NCBI GenBank assembly: GCA_963775245.1
Contig: CAVZID010000022.1
Location: 289,243 to 353,242, forward strand
DNA: 64,000 nt
Direction: 5' to 3'
Origin: CAVSWT01 sp963775245
GTDB lineage: Bacteria; Bacteroidota; Ignavibacteria; Ignavibacteriales; Ignavibacteriaceae
The position numbers and the translations under genes were made by a program. Below are positions 36,983-46,188 of the stretch, one piece after another. Position 1 is the stretch's first letter. Every line of letters starts with the position of its first letter. The notes beneath the pieces are model-generated. The model was not told where the DNA came from and made no database searches. It worked only from the letters and a program-made list of their open reading frames with translations.

Positions 36983-38842
36983 TTAATTTATTGATTCTAA
37001 ATTATCATAAACAATTTCAACCCGGCATAACTGAGCTTCATTTTTAAATACTATCTTTAAATATTTACTGTTAAAAGGAAATTCGTTACAAGTATAAATA
37101 ACAGGTGTAAACATTCCATAATAATTACTATATGGTGGAAAAGTTTCAATCTTAAAATTTAATAATTTAAAACTATTGTTAGAAATAGAATCAGATGCAA
37201 ATATTTCAATTGGACATTCTTTCCCGGTAAAAAATATTTCAAGCTTGACCGAATCAATTTCACTTGGGCTTCTGTAGATTACATAAGCACTATCTGTTCC
37301 CTTCAACCTGCTGTTATCTTCTTTTGCTTTATAAATATCCTGGTATTTTAAAAATTCTAATCTTCCATTTTTAGAAAATATTTTTGTTGAATCACTAAGT
37401 TCATCTATTATCATTTTATAATTTACTGCGACTGGCCCAACTTCATTTGAAGCTTCAGAAATACCTCCGGAGTTAATTGCTCTAACACGATAGTAATAAC
37501 TTTTACCTAATTCGGCACTTGTATCTTCAAACAAAGGCCGATAAGCTAAATTTGCATCAGAGATACTATCAGCAATTATTTTCCAGGCATCACTTTTTTC
37601 GTTTCTTCTTTCAATTTCATAAGTATAAGCACCGGTTGAACCTTGCCATGAAATTTCATAAACATTATTTAAAGGTAATAAATTTGGCGGCGCCGGTTTT
37701 TGTATTGGCGGCACTTTTTCGTTGTTTATTTCAAAGGCTTTAGTCCGCATAAAATCAACTATATCTTTTTCGTCATACATTTTTCCAGATTCAAACCCGG
37801 GCCATCTATAAGATCCGGAACCGGTGTTTTCCTGGTGTTCATAAAATCCGCCGTTTCTATAATGAGACCTTAAACTCCAAATCATTGCACCTGTTATATC
37901 ATTGCTAATAACTGTATCAACAATTTCTTTGATGCTTTTCTCGTCGACTAATCCGAATTCACCTACATAGTAAGGTTTTTTACCTTTAGTTAGTTTTTCA
38001 TTTTGTAAAATATTAGAGATAGTTTGTTTAGGATTACCGTAATGATGTGTAGTTAAGATATCAAGGGTAGTATCATTTAAAACTTCTTGCGTTAATAATG
38101 GCGAATGAGTTCCTAAAATAACCAGATGATTTTTATCTAGACTTTTAATGTAAGATGCAATAGTATTTGTCCACGATAATGGGCCTTCCATTTCATTTCC
38201 GGTTTCCCAGCCCAATATTGCTTTATCATCTTTGTACGAAGTCCCAGTATAAGAGTTCTTTCGATTTATAACAAAATTAATTGTTTTTTCTACATCGGAT
38301 ATCAACTGCGGGTCAGTCCAAAAGTCTTCCGGTTTTTTACCTCTGAAATCAGCGTATTCTTTCGGGCCTCCCCACCACCACCAATTATCAACAAAAGGAA
38401 TAATTACTCTTACGCCAACTTCATTTGCAATTTGTAAAACTTTATCCAATGCCTTAAATGCTTTTTCATTAAAAACACCTGGAGCTAATACATGACGAAT
38501 GATATACTTCGACTCTCCTTTTTTTCTAACAGAGAGCACATACATTCGACAGACTTTTCCTCCCATTTGTTTTATAGTTGTAAGCGCATCTCTAATTTCA
38601 TATTCGGTTGGCAGTGTCCATGGGCTTTGAGAAGTGAAAGGCAAATAATCTTCTATGTAATGAAGGTTGGGAATATTATAAGAAATGAATTTTAATTGTT
38701 TATTCCCATCCATCAACTTGTCTTTTTTAGCAGTTATAAAATTATCAAACTGGCTTGTAGTTCCACAATGAACAAATATTAAACTAAAAATAACCAATAA
38801 AAAAACATTAAATAATTTTTTAAGATTAATTTTCAGATTCAT
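36983..38842 (-). CDS. GH5-like mannanase-type lipoprotein with fibronectin-III and C-terminal domain
   Basis: Surface or periplasmic lipoprotein glycanase. I use the ATG at 38842; the upstream extension would need ATA. The lipobox is FVHC, so the Cys following it is lipidated. The barrel (about residues 45-380) has GKVCRMYVLSVRKKG, VIIPFVDNWWWWGGP, acid/base Glu in GWETGNEMEGPL and nucleophile Glu in YYVGEFGLVD, with THHYG between them. The WWWWGG stretch and long loops resemble GH5 mannanase-like proteins of plant-wall degraders. A fibronectin-III-type domain follows (about 400-480, YEISWQGSTGAYTYEIERRN), then an unassigned beta-rich C-terminus of about 140 residues. Separated from GH130 by a strong terminator hairpin, so it is a new transcription unit. 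The exact GH subfamily is uncertain. Confidence 0.8.
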   Translation of the reverse strand: MNLKINLKKLFNVFLLVIFSLIFVHCGTTSQFDNFITAKKDKLMDGNKQLKFISYNIPNLHYIEDYLPFTSQSPWTLPTEYEIRDALTTIKQMGGKVCRMYVLSVRKKGESKYIIRHVLAPGVFNEKAFKALDKVLQIANEVGVRVIIPFVDNWWWWGGPKEYADFRGKKPEDFWTDPQLISDVEKTINFVINRKNSYTGTSYKDDKAILGWETGNEMEGPLSWTNTIASYIKSLDKNHLVILGTHSPLLTQEVLNDTTLDILTTHHYGNPKQTISNILQNEKLTKGKKPYYVGEFGLVDEKSIKEIVDTVISNDITGAMIWSLRSHYRNGGFYEHQENTGSGSYRWPGFESGKMYDEKDIVDFMRTKAFEINNEKVPPIQKPAPPNLLPLNNVYEISWQGSTGAYTYEIERRNEKSDAWKIIADSISDANLAYRPLFEDTSAELGKSYYYRVRAINSGGISEASNEVGPVAVNYKMIIDELSDSTKIFSKNGRLEFLKYQDIYKAKEDNSRLKGTDSAYVIYRSPSEIDSVKLEIFFTGKECPIEIFASDSISNNSFKLLNFKIETFPPYSNYYGMFTPVIYTCNEFPFNSKYLKIVFKNEAQLCRVEIVYDNLESIN

Positions 38843-38877
38843 TTTTATAATTAGATTTTTTGGTATCAATAATAAAA

Positions 38878-38917
38878 AAAATGCTATGCAATTTCACTTA
38901 TTTATGCATAGCATTTT
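38878..38917 (-). terminator. Strong terminator after the symporter-GH130 operon
   Basis: AAAATGCTATGCA (38878-38890) pairs perfectly over 13 bases with 38905-38917. On the minus strand the stem is followed by a long T run and TTATT. It stands 26 bases after the GH130 stop and should end the SSS-GH130 transcript; it could also work in the opposite direction. Confidence 0.8.
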
Positions 38918-38943
38918 CTATAAGGAGAAGTTATGAGAAAAAA

Positions 38944-40134
38944 TCAGACATACTTTTTGATGATTTTAAGATTCTTGGAAATTAAATCATTCCTTTGTTT
39001 TACACTTGCAGCGCTTCTTAATAAATCCGGCGGAGTATTCAAAACATAATCAAGAAGCTTATCAACTGTTGAAACAGCTACATGCATCCTTGTATCTGAA
39101 GAAGCATAATAAATTAATACTTCTCCGTTTTTACGTTCAACCCATCCGTTACTGAAAACTACATTTGAAACATCACCAATTCTTTCGTCACCTTCAGGAG
39201 CTATAAAATATCCTCCCGGTTCTGCAATTACTTTGTATGGTGCTTTCAAATCTGTTAAAAACAGATAAAGTACATATCGCAAACCAGCAGCAGTATTCCT
39301 AACACCGTGCGCTAACTGCAGCCAGCCTTTATCTGTTTTGATAGGTGCCGGGCCTATTCCATTTTTAACTTCCTTAATTGTATGATATTGCTTTTCATCA
39401 ACAATAATTTCTTTATCAATCACTGCTTTTTCCATATTGTCTGCTAACCCCCAGGCAATACCGCCGCCTGTACCGGTTTCAATAAATCCATCTTGAGGAC
39501 GGGTATAGAAAGCATATTTTTTTTCATAAAATTCAGGATGAAGAACAACATTACGCTGCTGCGATGATTTAGTTTTTAAATCAGGCAGTCTTTCCCATTT
39601 CTTAAAATCTTTAGTTCTTGCAATTCCACATTGAGCAGAAGCAGCTGAAGTATCTGATATTGGTGCTTCAGGGTCTTTTCTTTCTGTACAGAATAATCCG
39701 TATATCCATCCATCTTCATGTTTAACGAAACGAATATCATAAACATTCGTATCAGGATTATCAGTTTCCGGCATTGTTATCGGATAATCCCAAAATCTAA
39801 AATTATCAATACCGTTTGGTGATTCTGCAATTGCTAAAAAAGATTTTCTATCGCTCCCTTCAACTCTAACTCCTAATAATATTTTATTCTTGTATTCAAT
39901 TGCTCCTGCATTGAATGTTCCATTCACACCTAATCTTTCAAGCAGATTTGGATTTGATTCGTAATTAAGGTCGTATCTCCAAAATATTGGTGCGTGCTCA
40001 GCTGTTAGTACCGGATATTTATAACGGTTAAATATTCCATTACCTTTTTTTACAATTTGATTTTTCCTGGTAATTAATTTTTCATGATCTGTAAAAAGCT
40101 TTTTTACTTTTTCATTAAATTTTTTCTTGTTCAT
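38944..40134 (-). CDS. GH130 4-O-beta-D-mannosyl-D-glucose phosphorylase
   Basis: Cytoplasmic phosphorylase that splits Man-beta-1,4-Glc with phosphate into mannose-1-phosphate and glucose. GH130 subfamily-1 sequence is very clear: GTFNAGAIEYKNKILLGVRV, EGSDRKSFLAIAESPNG, ITMPETDNPDTNVYDIRFV with the catalytic Asp, CGIARTKDFKKWERLPDLKT, QQRNVVLHPEF, FYTRPQDGFIETGTGGGIAW and GIGPAPIKTDKGWLQLAHG. There is no signal peptide. The ATG at 40134 shares one base with the stop of the symporter gene (TGATG), so the two are translationally coupled. Together with the 2-epimerase at 28.1 kb this is the known mannobiose-to-mannosylglucose pathway. Phosphomannomutase to finish the route is not in the window. 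Confidence 0.95.
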   Translation of the reverse strand: MNKKKFNEKVKKLFTDHEKLITRKNQIVKKGNGIFNRYKYPVLTAEHAPIFWRYDLNYESNPNLLERLGVNGTFNAGAIEYKNKILLGVRVEGSDRKSFLAIAESPNGIDNFRFWDYPITMPETDNPDTNVYDIRFVKHEDGWIYGLFCTERKDPEAPISDTSAASAQCGIARTKDFKKWERLPDLKTKSSQQRNVVLHPEFYEKKYAFYTRPQDGFIETGTGGGIAWGLADNMEKAVIDKEIIVDEKQYHTIKEVKNGIGPAPIKTDKGWLQLAHGVRNTAAGLRYVLYLFLTDLKAPYKVIAEPGGYFIAPEGDERIGDVSNVVFSNGWVERKNGEVLIYYASSDTRMHVAVSTVDKLLDYVLNTPPDLLRSAASVKQRNDLISKNLKIIKKYV

Positions 40135-42011
40135 CAATTTTCTTCTTTAACTTCTAAAACTCCATTTTCAATTGCAATTACCGGTTTAGGTTTACCTACC
40201 AAATTACTTTGATTGCCGAAATCTTTTTCAAGCTTATCCCACCAATTGAATTTCAATATGATAGATGTAACAATAATTATAACTATACCAACAATCATAT
40301 AATCAAATTTTTTAATTATCATATAAATTGGAACAACCATCAAGCTAAGCTGCCAAATTATACCAACTATAATATTAGAGGCATCCTTTTTAAAGTTTTT
40401 ATTGCCGACAAATTCAGGATGCTCTTTAACAACTTTATCATGAATAGGCTTCCAAAATCCCCAGGGTTTAACATTCATATAAAAATTCATTAAAACTTTT
40501 TCGTCATCTGGTTTGGTTAATAACGTTCCGGCAAAACATCCAATTAAAGCAATGACTAAAATTACCGGAAAAGATTCTAATGAATTCAAAGATGGAAATA
40601 CAAAAGGCACAATAAATAGTGAGGCTAACCCGGAAACCATTCCCCAGAAATAGCCGTAGCCATTGAATCGCCACCAATACCATTTAAGAACATTAGCAGC
40701 AGTATAACCGCCATAGAGTGAATTAACTATCCAGAGAGTAACCTGGTCAACGGATTTAGTCATAAATCCAAAAACACATCCAACTGCAATCACACCAAAT
40801 GAAACTATATAGCTCATTCTTACATAAGTTTTATCGCTGGCATTGGGCTTCAAATATTTTTTATAAATATCATTTACCAAATACGCAGGTGCCGCATTCA
40901 CAGTAGCTGCATAAGTCGACATGAAAGCAGCAATCAATCCGGCAATTAAAACTCCTTTTAAACCATTTGGGACAAAATCTTTTATTGCTATTGGAAGAAG
41001 GCTTTCAAAATTAAAGCTTCCACCCGCAGCTTTTATTTGAGGGACAAAAAATCCGAATGCTAAAACAGTTAAACCAGCAATCATCATATACCGGGGAAAA
41101 AATAAAACAATATTTACCATCCCGCTCATCTTTGAAGCTTCAACAGGATTTTTTGTGGCAAGAACTCTCTGCATATCATAATTTGGTGCAGGCCCGGCAA
41201 GGCTGACTAAAAATCCTTTAAATAACACAATCATAAAAAAGAAACCGAAAATAGAATATTCATCGCTTGCTATTTTATCATTGAGGCTGGGAATTATATT
41301 TGACCAATCGAGGTCAAGCTTCCAGTGAAATAAAAATTGGTCCCAATTAGAAGGTAAAACTGAATGGAGCATTTGCGGACTTACTTGATTCATTGCAATA
41401 ATTCCAATTGCGATTGATGCAATTGTCATTATACCAAATTGAATTAACTCTGTTAAAACAACACTGTACATTCCTCCTTTAATTACGTAGATAGCAGTGA
41501 TTGACATAATAATTAAAGCATAAGTATTAGCAGATAAATCCCAGGGGAGAAATGTTTTGAAAAATAATCCAGAACCTTTGAATCCATAAGCAAGAAAACC
41601 AATAACGCCTACGATTGCAAAAACTACTATAATAATGTGTGATAGAAATGCACCTCTTCCTTCACCAAATCTTGTACGAAGCCATTCGGCACCGGTCATA
41701 ACATTTGAACGGCGAAGCCATGCCGACATAAAAACCATTAGAAATATTTGATTGAAAATAGGCCAGGCCCAGGGAATGAAAATACTCTTAGCTCCGTAAA
41801 TGAACAAAAGCATCACCAGCCAGATTGTCCCGGTTATATCAAACATACCGGAAGCATTTGAAATACCTAAAATCCACCATGGAATTTTGTTACCGCCGAG
41901 AAAATAATTATCAATATTTTTTGAAGCTCTTTTAGAAAGGACAATCCCCAAAAAAACTACAAGAATTAGGTAGCCAACTATAATGGAGATATCAAGTACA
42001 CTTAAAGTCAT
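40134..42011 (-). CDS. Sodium:solute symporter (SSS family), probable manno-oligosaccharide importer
   Basis: Inner-membrane sodium-driven importer, 625 residues with about 13-14 hydrophobic helices. SSS features are visible: DISIIVGYLILVVFLGIVL at the start, the ASGMFDITGT unwound helix, and SLYGGYTAANVLKWYWWRFN later. The long C-terminal tail (KPKPVIAIENGVLEVKEEN) is cytoplasmic. Its coupling to GH130 by overlap argues that it brings in mannosylglucose or mannobiose. A minus-strand TGGCATTATTTATG 40 bases before the start resembles half of a sigma-54 promoter. The rest of the 275-base upstream gap is featureless. Confidence 0.9.
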   Translation of the reverse strand: MTLSVLDISIIVGYLILVVFLGIVLSKRASKNIDNYFLGGNKIPWWILGISNASGMFDITGTIWLVMLLFIYGAKSIFIPWAWPIFNQIFLMVFMSAWLRRSNVMTGAEWLRTRFGEGRGAFLSHIIIVVFAIVGVIGFLAYGFKGSGLFFKTFLPWDLSANTYALIIMSITAIYVIKGGMYSVVLTELIQFGIMTIASIAIGIIAMNQVSPQMLHSVLPSNWDQFLFHWKLDLDWSNIIPSLNDKIASDEYSIFGFFFMIVLFKGFLVSLAGPAPNYDMQRVLATKNPVEASKMSGMVNIVLFFPRYMMIAGLTVLAFGFFVPQIKAAGGSFNFESLLPIAIKDFVPNGLKGVLIAGLIAAFMSTYAATVNAAPAYLVNDIYKKYLKPNASDKTYVRMSYIVSFGVIAVGCVFGFMTKSVDQVTLWIVNSLYGGYTAANVLKWYWWRFNGYGYFWGMVSGLASLFIVPFVFPSLNSLESFPVILVIALIGCFAGTLLTKPDDEKVLMNFYMNVKPWGFWKPIHDKVVKEHPEFVGNKNFKKDASNIIVGIIWQLSLMVVPIYMIIKKFDYMIVGIVIIIVTSIILKFNWWDKLEKDFGNQSNLVGKPKPVIAIENGVLEVKEEN

Positions 42012-42286
42012 ATATTTCTAAATTGGTTTTTTATGCAGATGACATAAATAATGCCATTCAATACCAATTATTTTTCTTTAATGATGAGGTTTTTTACTGA
42101 TTTACAATTTTTACATTTTATCATAATAATAATCAGTTATAAATTTAATAATTTATTTGTATGTTATTTTCATCTAAGATGATAGACAATAATTAGAAAG
42201 AAATGTTTAGTACAAATTATAATAAAGGACTTCTAATTGATCTAATAAGTCAAAACTCACTTTGTGGCCAAAAGAATATTTAAAAT

Positions 42287-43639
42287 TTATTTTGATAATG
42301 AATAACCAGGTTTCAAGTCAATAGTTTTTAACCGTTCAGCTATATTTTCTAAAACATTAATTGTTGAAGTATCCGTATCAAAAACAGAATTTAATCCCTG
42401 CGGTTCTTGAGGAGGATCTCCTGTAAACGGATCTCCTGGCAGCCATTTAAAATCAGAATTTGGAGTTCGAGCTTCACCACCCCATCCCCAAAAATTTGAT
42501 CCGGGAATTGGAGAGCCCGATGCAGCACTATCAGCTATCAGTCCTAAAATCTTTTTAAAATATTTATCTCTAATTGATGTAGGTGAGCTTGCATCATAAA
42601 ATTCACTGTCGCGTGGAATCCCAAACTCTTCCATCACAATCGGCTTGTTGAGAATCCTGGCAAACATAATGTGTTTGTTAATATAACTTACTGCACTGTC
42701 AACGGTACGGGGATAAGTTTCATCGGCTTTCTTTGCATTATACCAGCTCCAATTTTTTGGCCAAAGATGAAATGTAGCATAATCTATATATCTATCTTTA
42801 TGTGAGTTAATGAAAATAGCTGAATCCCCCAGGCTGCCGGCTAATCCTTCCATTCCTGTTGTTACCAAATGATTTGGGTCGAGCTTGTGAATAAACTTAG
42901 CTGTTGTATCAATCCAATTATAAAAATATGAAATAGAGTCAATAGTATTTTTACTTCTTCCGGGACGTGGTTCATTTGCTAATTCCCAGGACATAATTGC
43001 AGGATCTTCATAATAATAATCACCGGTAAATTTATTCTCTCTTGTTATTAACATTTTGAGAAAATTAAAAAATAAGTTTTGAGCTTTTTTATTTTTATAG
43101 AAAGTTGCTGAGTAGTCCATAAAGTTTGAATAATTGTTTGGTGGATTTGAAGGATCAACTCCAGGAATATCTCCCGACCAATAATTATATTGAGCCATAC
43201 CTCCGGACCATTCCCAATAATTATTAAGAAATATAACTGCATGCATATCTCTTTTTTTCATTTCACTTAAAAGAAAATCCAATCCTTCCAATAAATTTTC
43301 GTCATACACATTAGCTGAAGTTTGAATTGCAGGCTTCAAAGAATTTTTAATGTAAGAATTTTCAGAAGCTCCAAGAATTCGGAGATTCGTTACCCCAATT
43401 GATTTTAAGCGGTCAAGCTCTCTTTTTAGTCTTTCTCTATCGCCAGTCTTACCTGGCGAGCCTATATAGCATCCATACCATAAATTGGTCCCGACAAAAT
43501 AATAAGGCTTGCCATCAAGAAAAAAATGGCCATCTTTTGCAATTACATAATTTGGCTTGCCTTTAAAAAGAAATGAAGAACAAGCTGAAAACAAAATTGA
43601 AAATGAGATTAACAAAATGACTTTTGGGGTATGCCGCAA
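42287..43639 (-). CDS. GH5 subfamily 7-type endo-beta-1,4-mannanase lipoprotein
   Basis: Cuts the mannan backbone inside the chain. The signal ends in the lipobox FSACS, so it is anchored by a lipid-modified Cys, probably at the outer membrane. The GH5_7 pattern is strong: YYFVGTNLWYGCYIG, NLRILGASE, VIFLNNYWEWSGGMAQYNYW, the acid/base Glu in IMSWELANEPRPG, HLWPKNWSWY, nucleophile Glu in IVMEEFGIPRD and FWGWGGEARTP. These are the closest to a mannanase signature in the window. 47 bases follow the T9SS glycosidase gene stop, so they are probably co-transcribed. Supports mannan as the main substrate. Confidence 0.93.
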   Translation of the reverse strand: MRHTPKVILLISFSILFSACSSFLFKGKPNYVIAKDGHFFLDGKPYYFVGTNLWYGCYIGSPGKTGDRERLKRELDRLKSIGVTNLRILGASENSYIKNSLKPAIQTSANVYDENLLEGLDFLLSEMKKRDMHAVIFLNNYWEWSGGMAQYNYWSGDIPGVDPSNPPNNYSNFMDYSATFYKNKKAQNLFFNFLKMLITRENKFTGDYYYEDPAIMSWELANEPRPGRSKNTIDSISYFYNWIDTTAKFIHKLDPNHLVTTGMEGLAGSLGDSAIFINSHKDRYIDYATFHLWPKNWSWYNAKKADETYPRTVDSAVSYINKHIMFARILNKPIVMEEFGIPRDSEFYDASSPTSIRDKYFKKILGLIADSAASGSPIPGSNFWGWGGEARTPNSDFKWLPGDPFTGDPPQEPQGLNSVFDTDTSTINVLENIAERLKTIDLKPGYSLSK

Positions 43640-43686
43640 TTACTTCTCCCGGAAAAATAAGTTAATATTATTAATAATCTAAATTT

Positions 43687-45885
43687 TCATTTTAGAAGAA
43701 TCATTTTTTTACTAAGAGTTAATCCGCCTGAATTCAATACATAGATATACATACCACTGCTTAAATTCGAGCCATCAAATCGATAAGTATAAGTTCCAGG
43801 AGAATAATTCTTATCTATTAAAGTAGCTACCCTCTGACCAAGGATATTGTATATTGATAAATTAACAGCGCCTTCTTTTTCAATTGTAAATTGAAAATTA
43901 GTAGATGGATTAAACGGATTGGGATAATTTTGACTTAACGAAAAAGTTTTGAGTTTTTGTGAATTCTTTTCAACTGATGTTACTATACCAACTGGCACAC
44001 CCATATAATCTAAATCCATCCATCCCCAATATAGAACCATTTTGATTGTATCAATTCCCTGCTTTAAATTTATTGTTAAACTTTTATCAAGCCATTTAAT
44101 TGCTTCACTTGTAAAAGTCACTTCCGCAACGCTATCCCCGTTAACATATATTAATTGACTTTTGGGAGTCCCAAATGATAAGCGATATCGAAAGACCATT
44201 CCATAATCTCCATCTTTAGGGACATTGGATACTATCCAGGTAATTGATCCTGCCTGCTGCATTGTAACGTAACTTCCATTGCTTGCTGTTGCGTCTGTCA
44301 TTTTTGTTGGAGAGCCTTGAAGGATTGCGTATTCAGCTTCTAATTTATTGATTGCTGCATCACCAACTCCAATTGAAATAGTTTTGGAAGGCCATAGATA
44401 TCCTTCATCGTCAACAGCAATTGCTTCTATATCATAATTACCGGATGGAATGTTTTTCCAGGTGATGCTGTATGGTAAAGTATCTTTTTCGCCAATCATT
44501 AAAGTATCATTTGCATAGAACTCAACACGAACTATGTTTCTTACACTATCAGTAACATCTGCAGAAATTAAGACTTCAGAGCTATCCGGAAAGATTGAAT
44601 TGTTCTCAGGGCTTGTTATGGTAACACTTGGTGCAATTGAAATTTCAACTGATGATTGATGATTTGTCCAAATGTCTTGAAGATTACTTATTGTCCTGGT
44701 ATGATCATTATTTTTTGCATTATCATTTTCAGGAGTGTCGCCCAACCACTGCCAGGACAAAGCTCCGGCATATCCCGTATTATATAATTGTGCATAAAGA
44801 TTCTGCCATGCGACATTATAAGTATTAACAACATAAAATTCTGCAATAACTAATGGCTTTGTCAAGTTCCAGGTAGAATAAGGGTGCTGAAATGGAGACA
44901 ACGAAGAACCTGCCCAGCTATAATAATGAACGGTGTAAAAATCTAAAGTACCGAGTGAATCACCTCCGGCATTAATTAATCTGTCATCTCTATAGAAATT
45001 CGTATTTCCAGTTGCTGAAGAATAATACTTATCTATTAATTCTTGAGCTGATAAATGAAAGCCGTATTTAACTTCCCATTCATTTTCCATCTCCAGCTTT
45101 TGATTATCTGTTAATGAATTATAAAATGTTTTTTTCAGAGATGCTGCTGGAGATGGGACATCTGTTTGAGCAGTTAATCCCCAGGTTCCGTTTGTTACTT
45201 TGGCACCCGGATCTGCTCTATGAATAGCGCCAGCAGTTAGATTAACAAATCTCTGAACATCATACTCGGACACATGTCTTGTTGTACCCCAATTTCCAAT
45301 TTCAGTAAATCCTTCCGGCTCATTAAAAATTTCCCAGGCGATAATAGCCGGATGCCCTTTTACAGAATCAACCATCGGGATTAGAGCATTATTAATATAA
45401 GCTCTAATTGCAGATGTATCGGTTAACAGCTTTTCATTTCTATCCAGAACAGTAGATGATTTTGAAGTGTTCATCATGTCATGAGACCACAAACATAAAA
45501 GTAAACCAACATTATTTTGCCAGGCAAGATCCAATATTTTTTTAAGATCGGATATTGCGCCAGTACCGGGGCCAACAACTAATCCATTTGAATCAAATTC
45601 AGGAGTATTAGTTCCATCGGTGTGAAGCCATAAACGAAAAGAGTTTCCACCGTCTGCATGCATTTCAGAAAATATTTCCTGGAAGCGTGCAAAGTTTGTA
45701 TTTCCCGGTCCAATGTCGTGTGCAAAATTCACCCATGCTACATTAGAACCGTTCATGAATATATCTTTATTTGCATAGTGAATTCTTGATTGAGCAGAAA
45801 GGATTGTAGTAGAGACTAAAATTAAAGAAATGAAATAAAAAACTTGTTTTGATTTCAATTTGAAGAAGTTGTAAAAAAAGTTCAT
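43687..45885 (-). CDS. Secreted GH5-like mannanase with Ig, CBM35-like and T9SS sorting domains
   Basis: Large modular cell-surface glycanase, 732 residues. Signal peptide ending at ILSAQ; barrel with FMNGSNVAWVNFAHDIGPGN, SFRLWLHTDG, LLLCLWSHDMM, acid/base Glu in IIAWEIFNEPEGF and nucleophile Glu in LVIAEFYVVN, with HYYSWAG and LSWQWLGD. Then an Ig-like domain (about 435-515, SVTITSPENNSIFPDSSEV), a CBM35-like module (about 520-640, LEAEYAILQGSP to YWGWMDLDYMGV) and a T9SS sorting domain with NYPNPFNPST and KKMILLK. The first gene of a two-gene unit with the lipoprotein mannanase. A candidate sigma-54 promoter lies just upstream. Mannanase is the preferred activity because CBM35 modules commonly bind mannan; not proved. 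Confidence 0.88.
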   Translation of the reverse strand: MNFFYNFFKLKSKQVFYFISLILVSTTILSAQSRIHYANKDIFMNGSNVAWVNFAHDIGPGNTNFARFQEIFSEMHADGGNSFRLWLHTDGTNTPEFDSNGLVVGPGTGAISDLKKILDLAWQNNVGLLLCLWSHDMMNTSKSSTVLDRNEKLLTDTSAIRAYINNALIPMVDSVKGHPAIIAWEIFNEPEGFTEIGNWGTTRHVSEYDVQRFVNLTAGAIHRADPGAKVTNGTWGLTAQTDVPSPAASLKKTFYNSLTDNQKLEMENEWEVKYGFHLSAQELIDKYYSSATGNTNFYRDDRLINAGGDSLGTLDFYTVHYYSWAGSSLSPFQHPYSTWNLTKPLVIAEFYVVNTYNVAWQNLYAQLYNTGYAGALSWQWLGDTPENDNAKNNDHTRTISNLQDIWTNHQSSVEISIAPSVTITSPENNSIFPDSSEVLISADVTDSVRNIVRVEFYANDTLMIGEKDTLPYSITWKNIPSGNYDIEAIAVDDEGYLWPSKTISIGVGDAAINKLEAEYAILQGSPTKMTDATASNGSYVTMQQAGSITWIVSNVPKDGDYGMVFRYRLSFGTPKSQLIYVNGDSVAEVTFTSEAIKWLDKSLTINLKQGIDTIKMVLYWGWMDLDYMGVPVGIVTSVEKNSQKLKTFSLSQNYPNPFNPSTNFQFTIEKEGAVNLSIYNILGQRVATLIDKNYSPGTYTYRFDGSNLSSGMYIYVLNSGGLTLSKKMILLK

Positions 45886-45922
45886 GATGCCTTTTATAAA
45901 TTAAATTAACCAATATTAGGTT

Positions 45923-45937
45923 GCAAAAACCACACCA
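45923..45937 (-). promoter_or_regulatory. Candidate sigma-54 promoter for T9SS mannanase operon
   Basis: On the minus strand TGGTGTGGTTTTTGC has TGG at -24 and a full TTGC at -12 with the right 10-base distance; CA of the -24 box is TG. It ends 38 bases before the ATG at 45885, a normal leader length. The rest of the gap 45886-46188 (303 bases) is AT-rich with no gene. Confidence 0.4.
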
Positions 45938-46188
45938 CCAAAATCAAATTATTTCATTAAAAAATGTAAAGAAAAAAGTTTATAGAAAGGAGTTAAAATT
46001 ATTACGATAATAAATTATTATTATTTTAATAATATCATTTGAGAAGCGATAATATTAACAATAAAATGTAATGGCGTTATTAATAACTCATCTCACGCAA
46101 AATCGAGAGATAAAAAGATGTCATCTTTCACCACGGCGTAACATGATTTAATAATTAAAATTTTGTTAAAGACATTAAAACTAATTTT

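Noticed and set aside
42041..42056. Sigma-54 promoter before the SSS symporter gene (TGGCATTATTTATGTC)
   Set aside because: The -24 half is good but the -12 half lacks TTGC; kept only as a remark in the gene entry.
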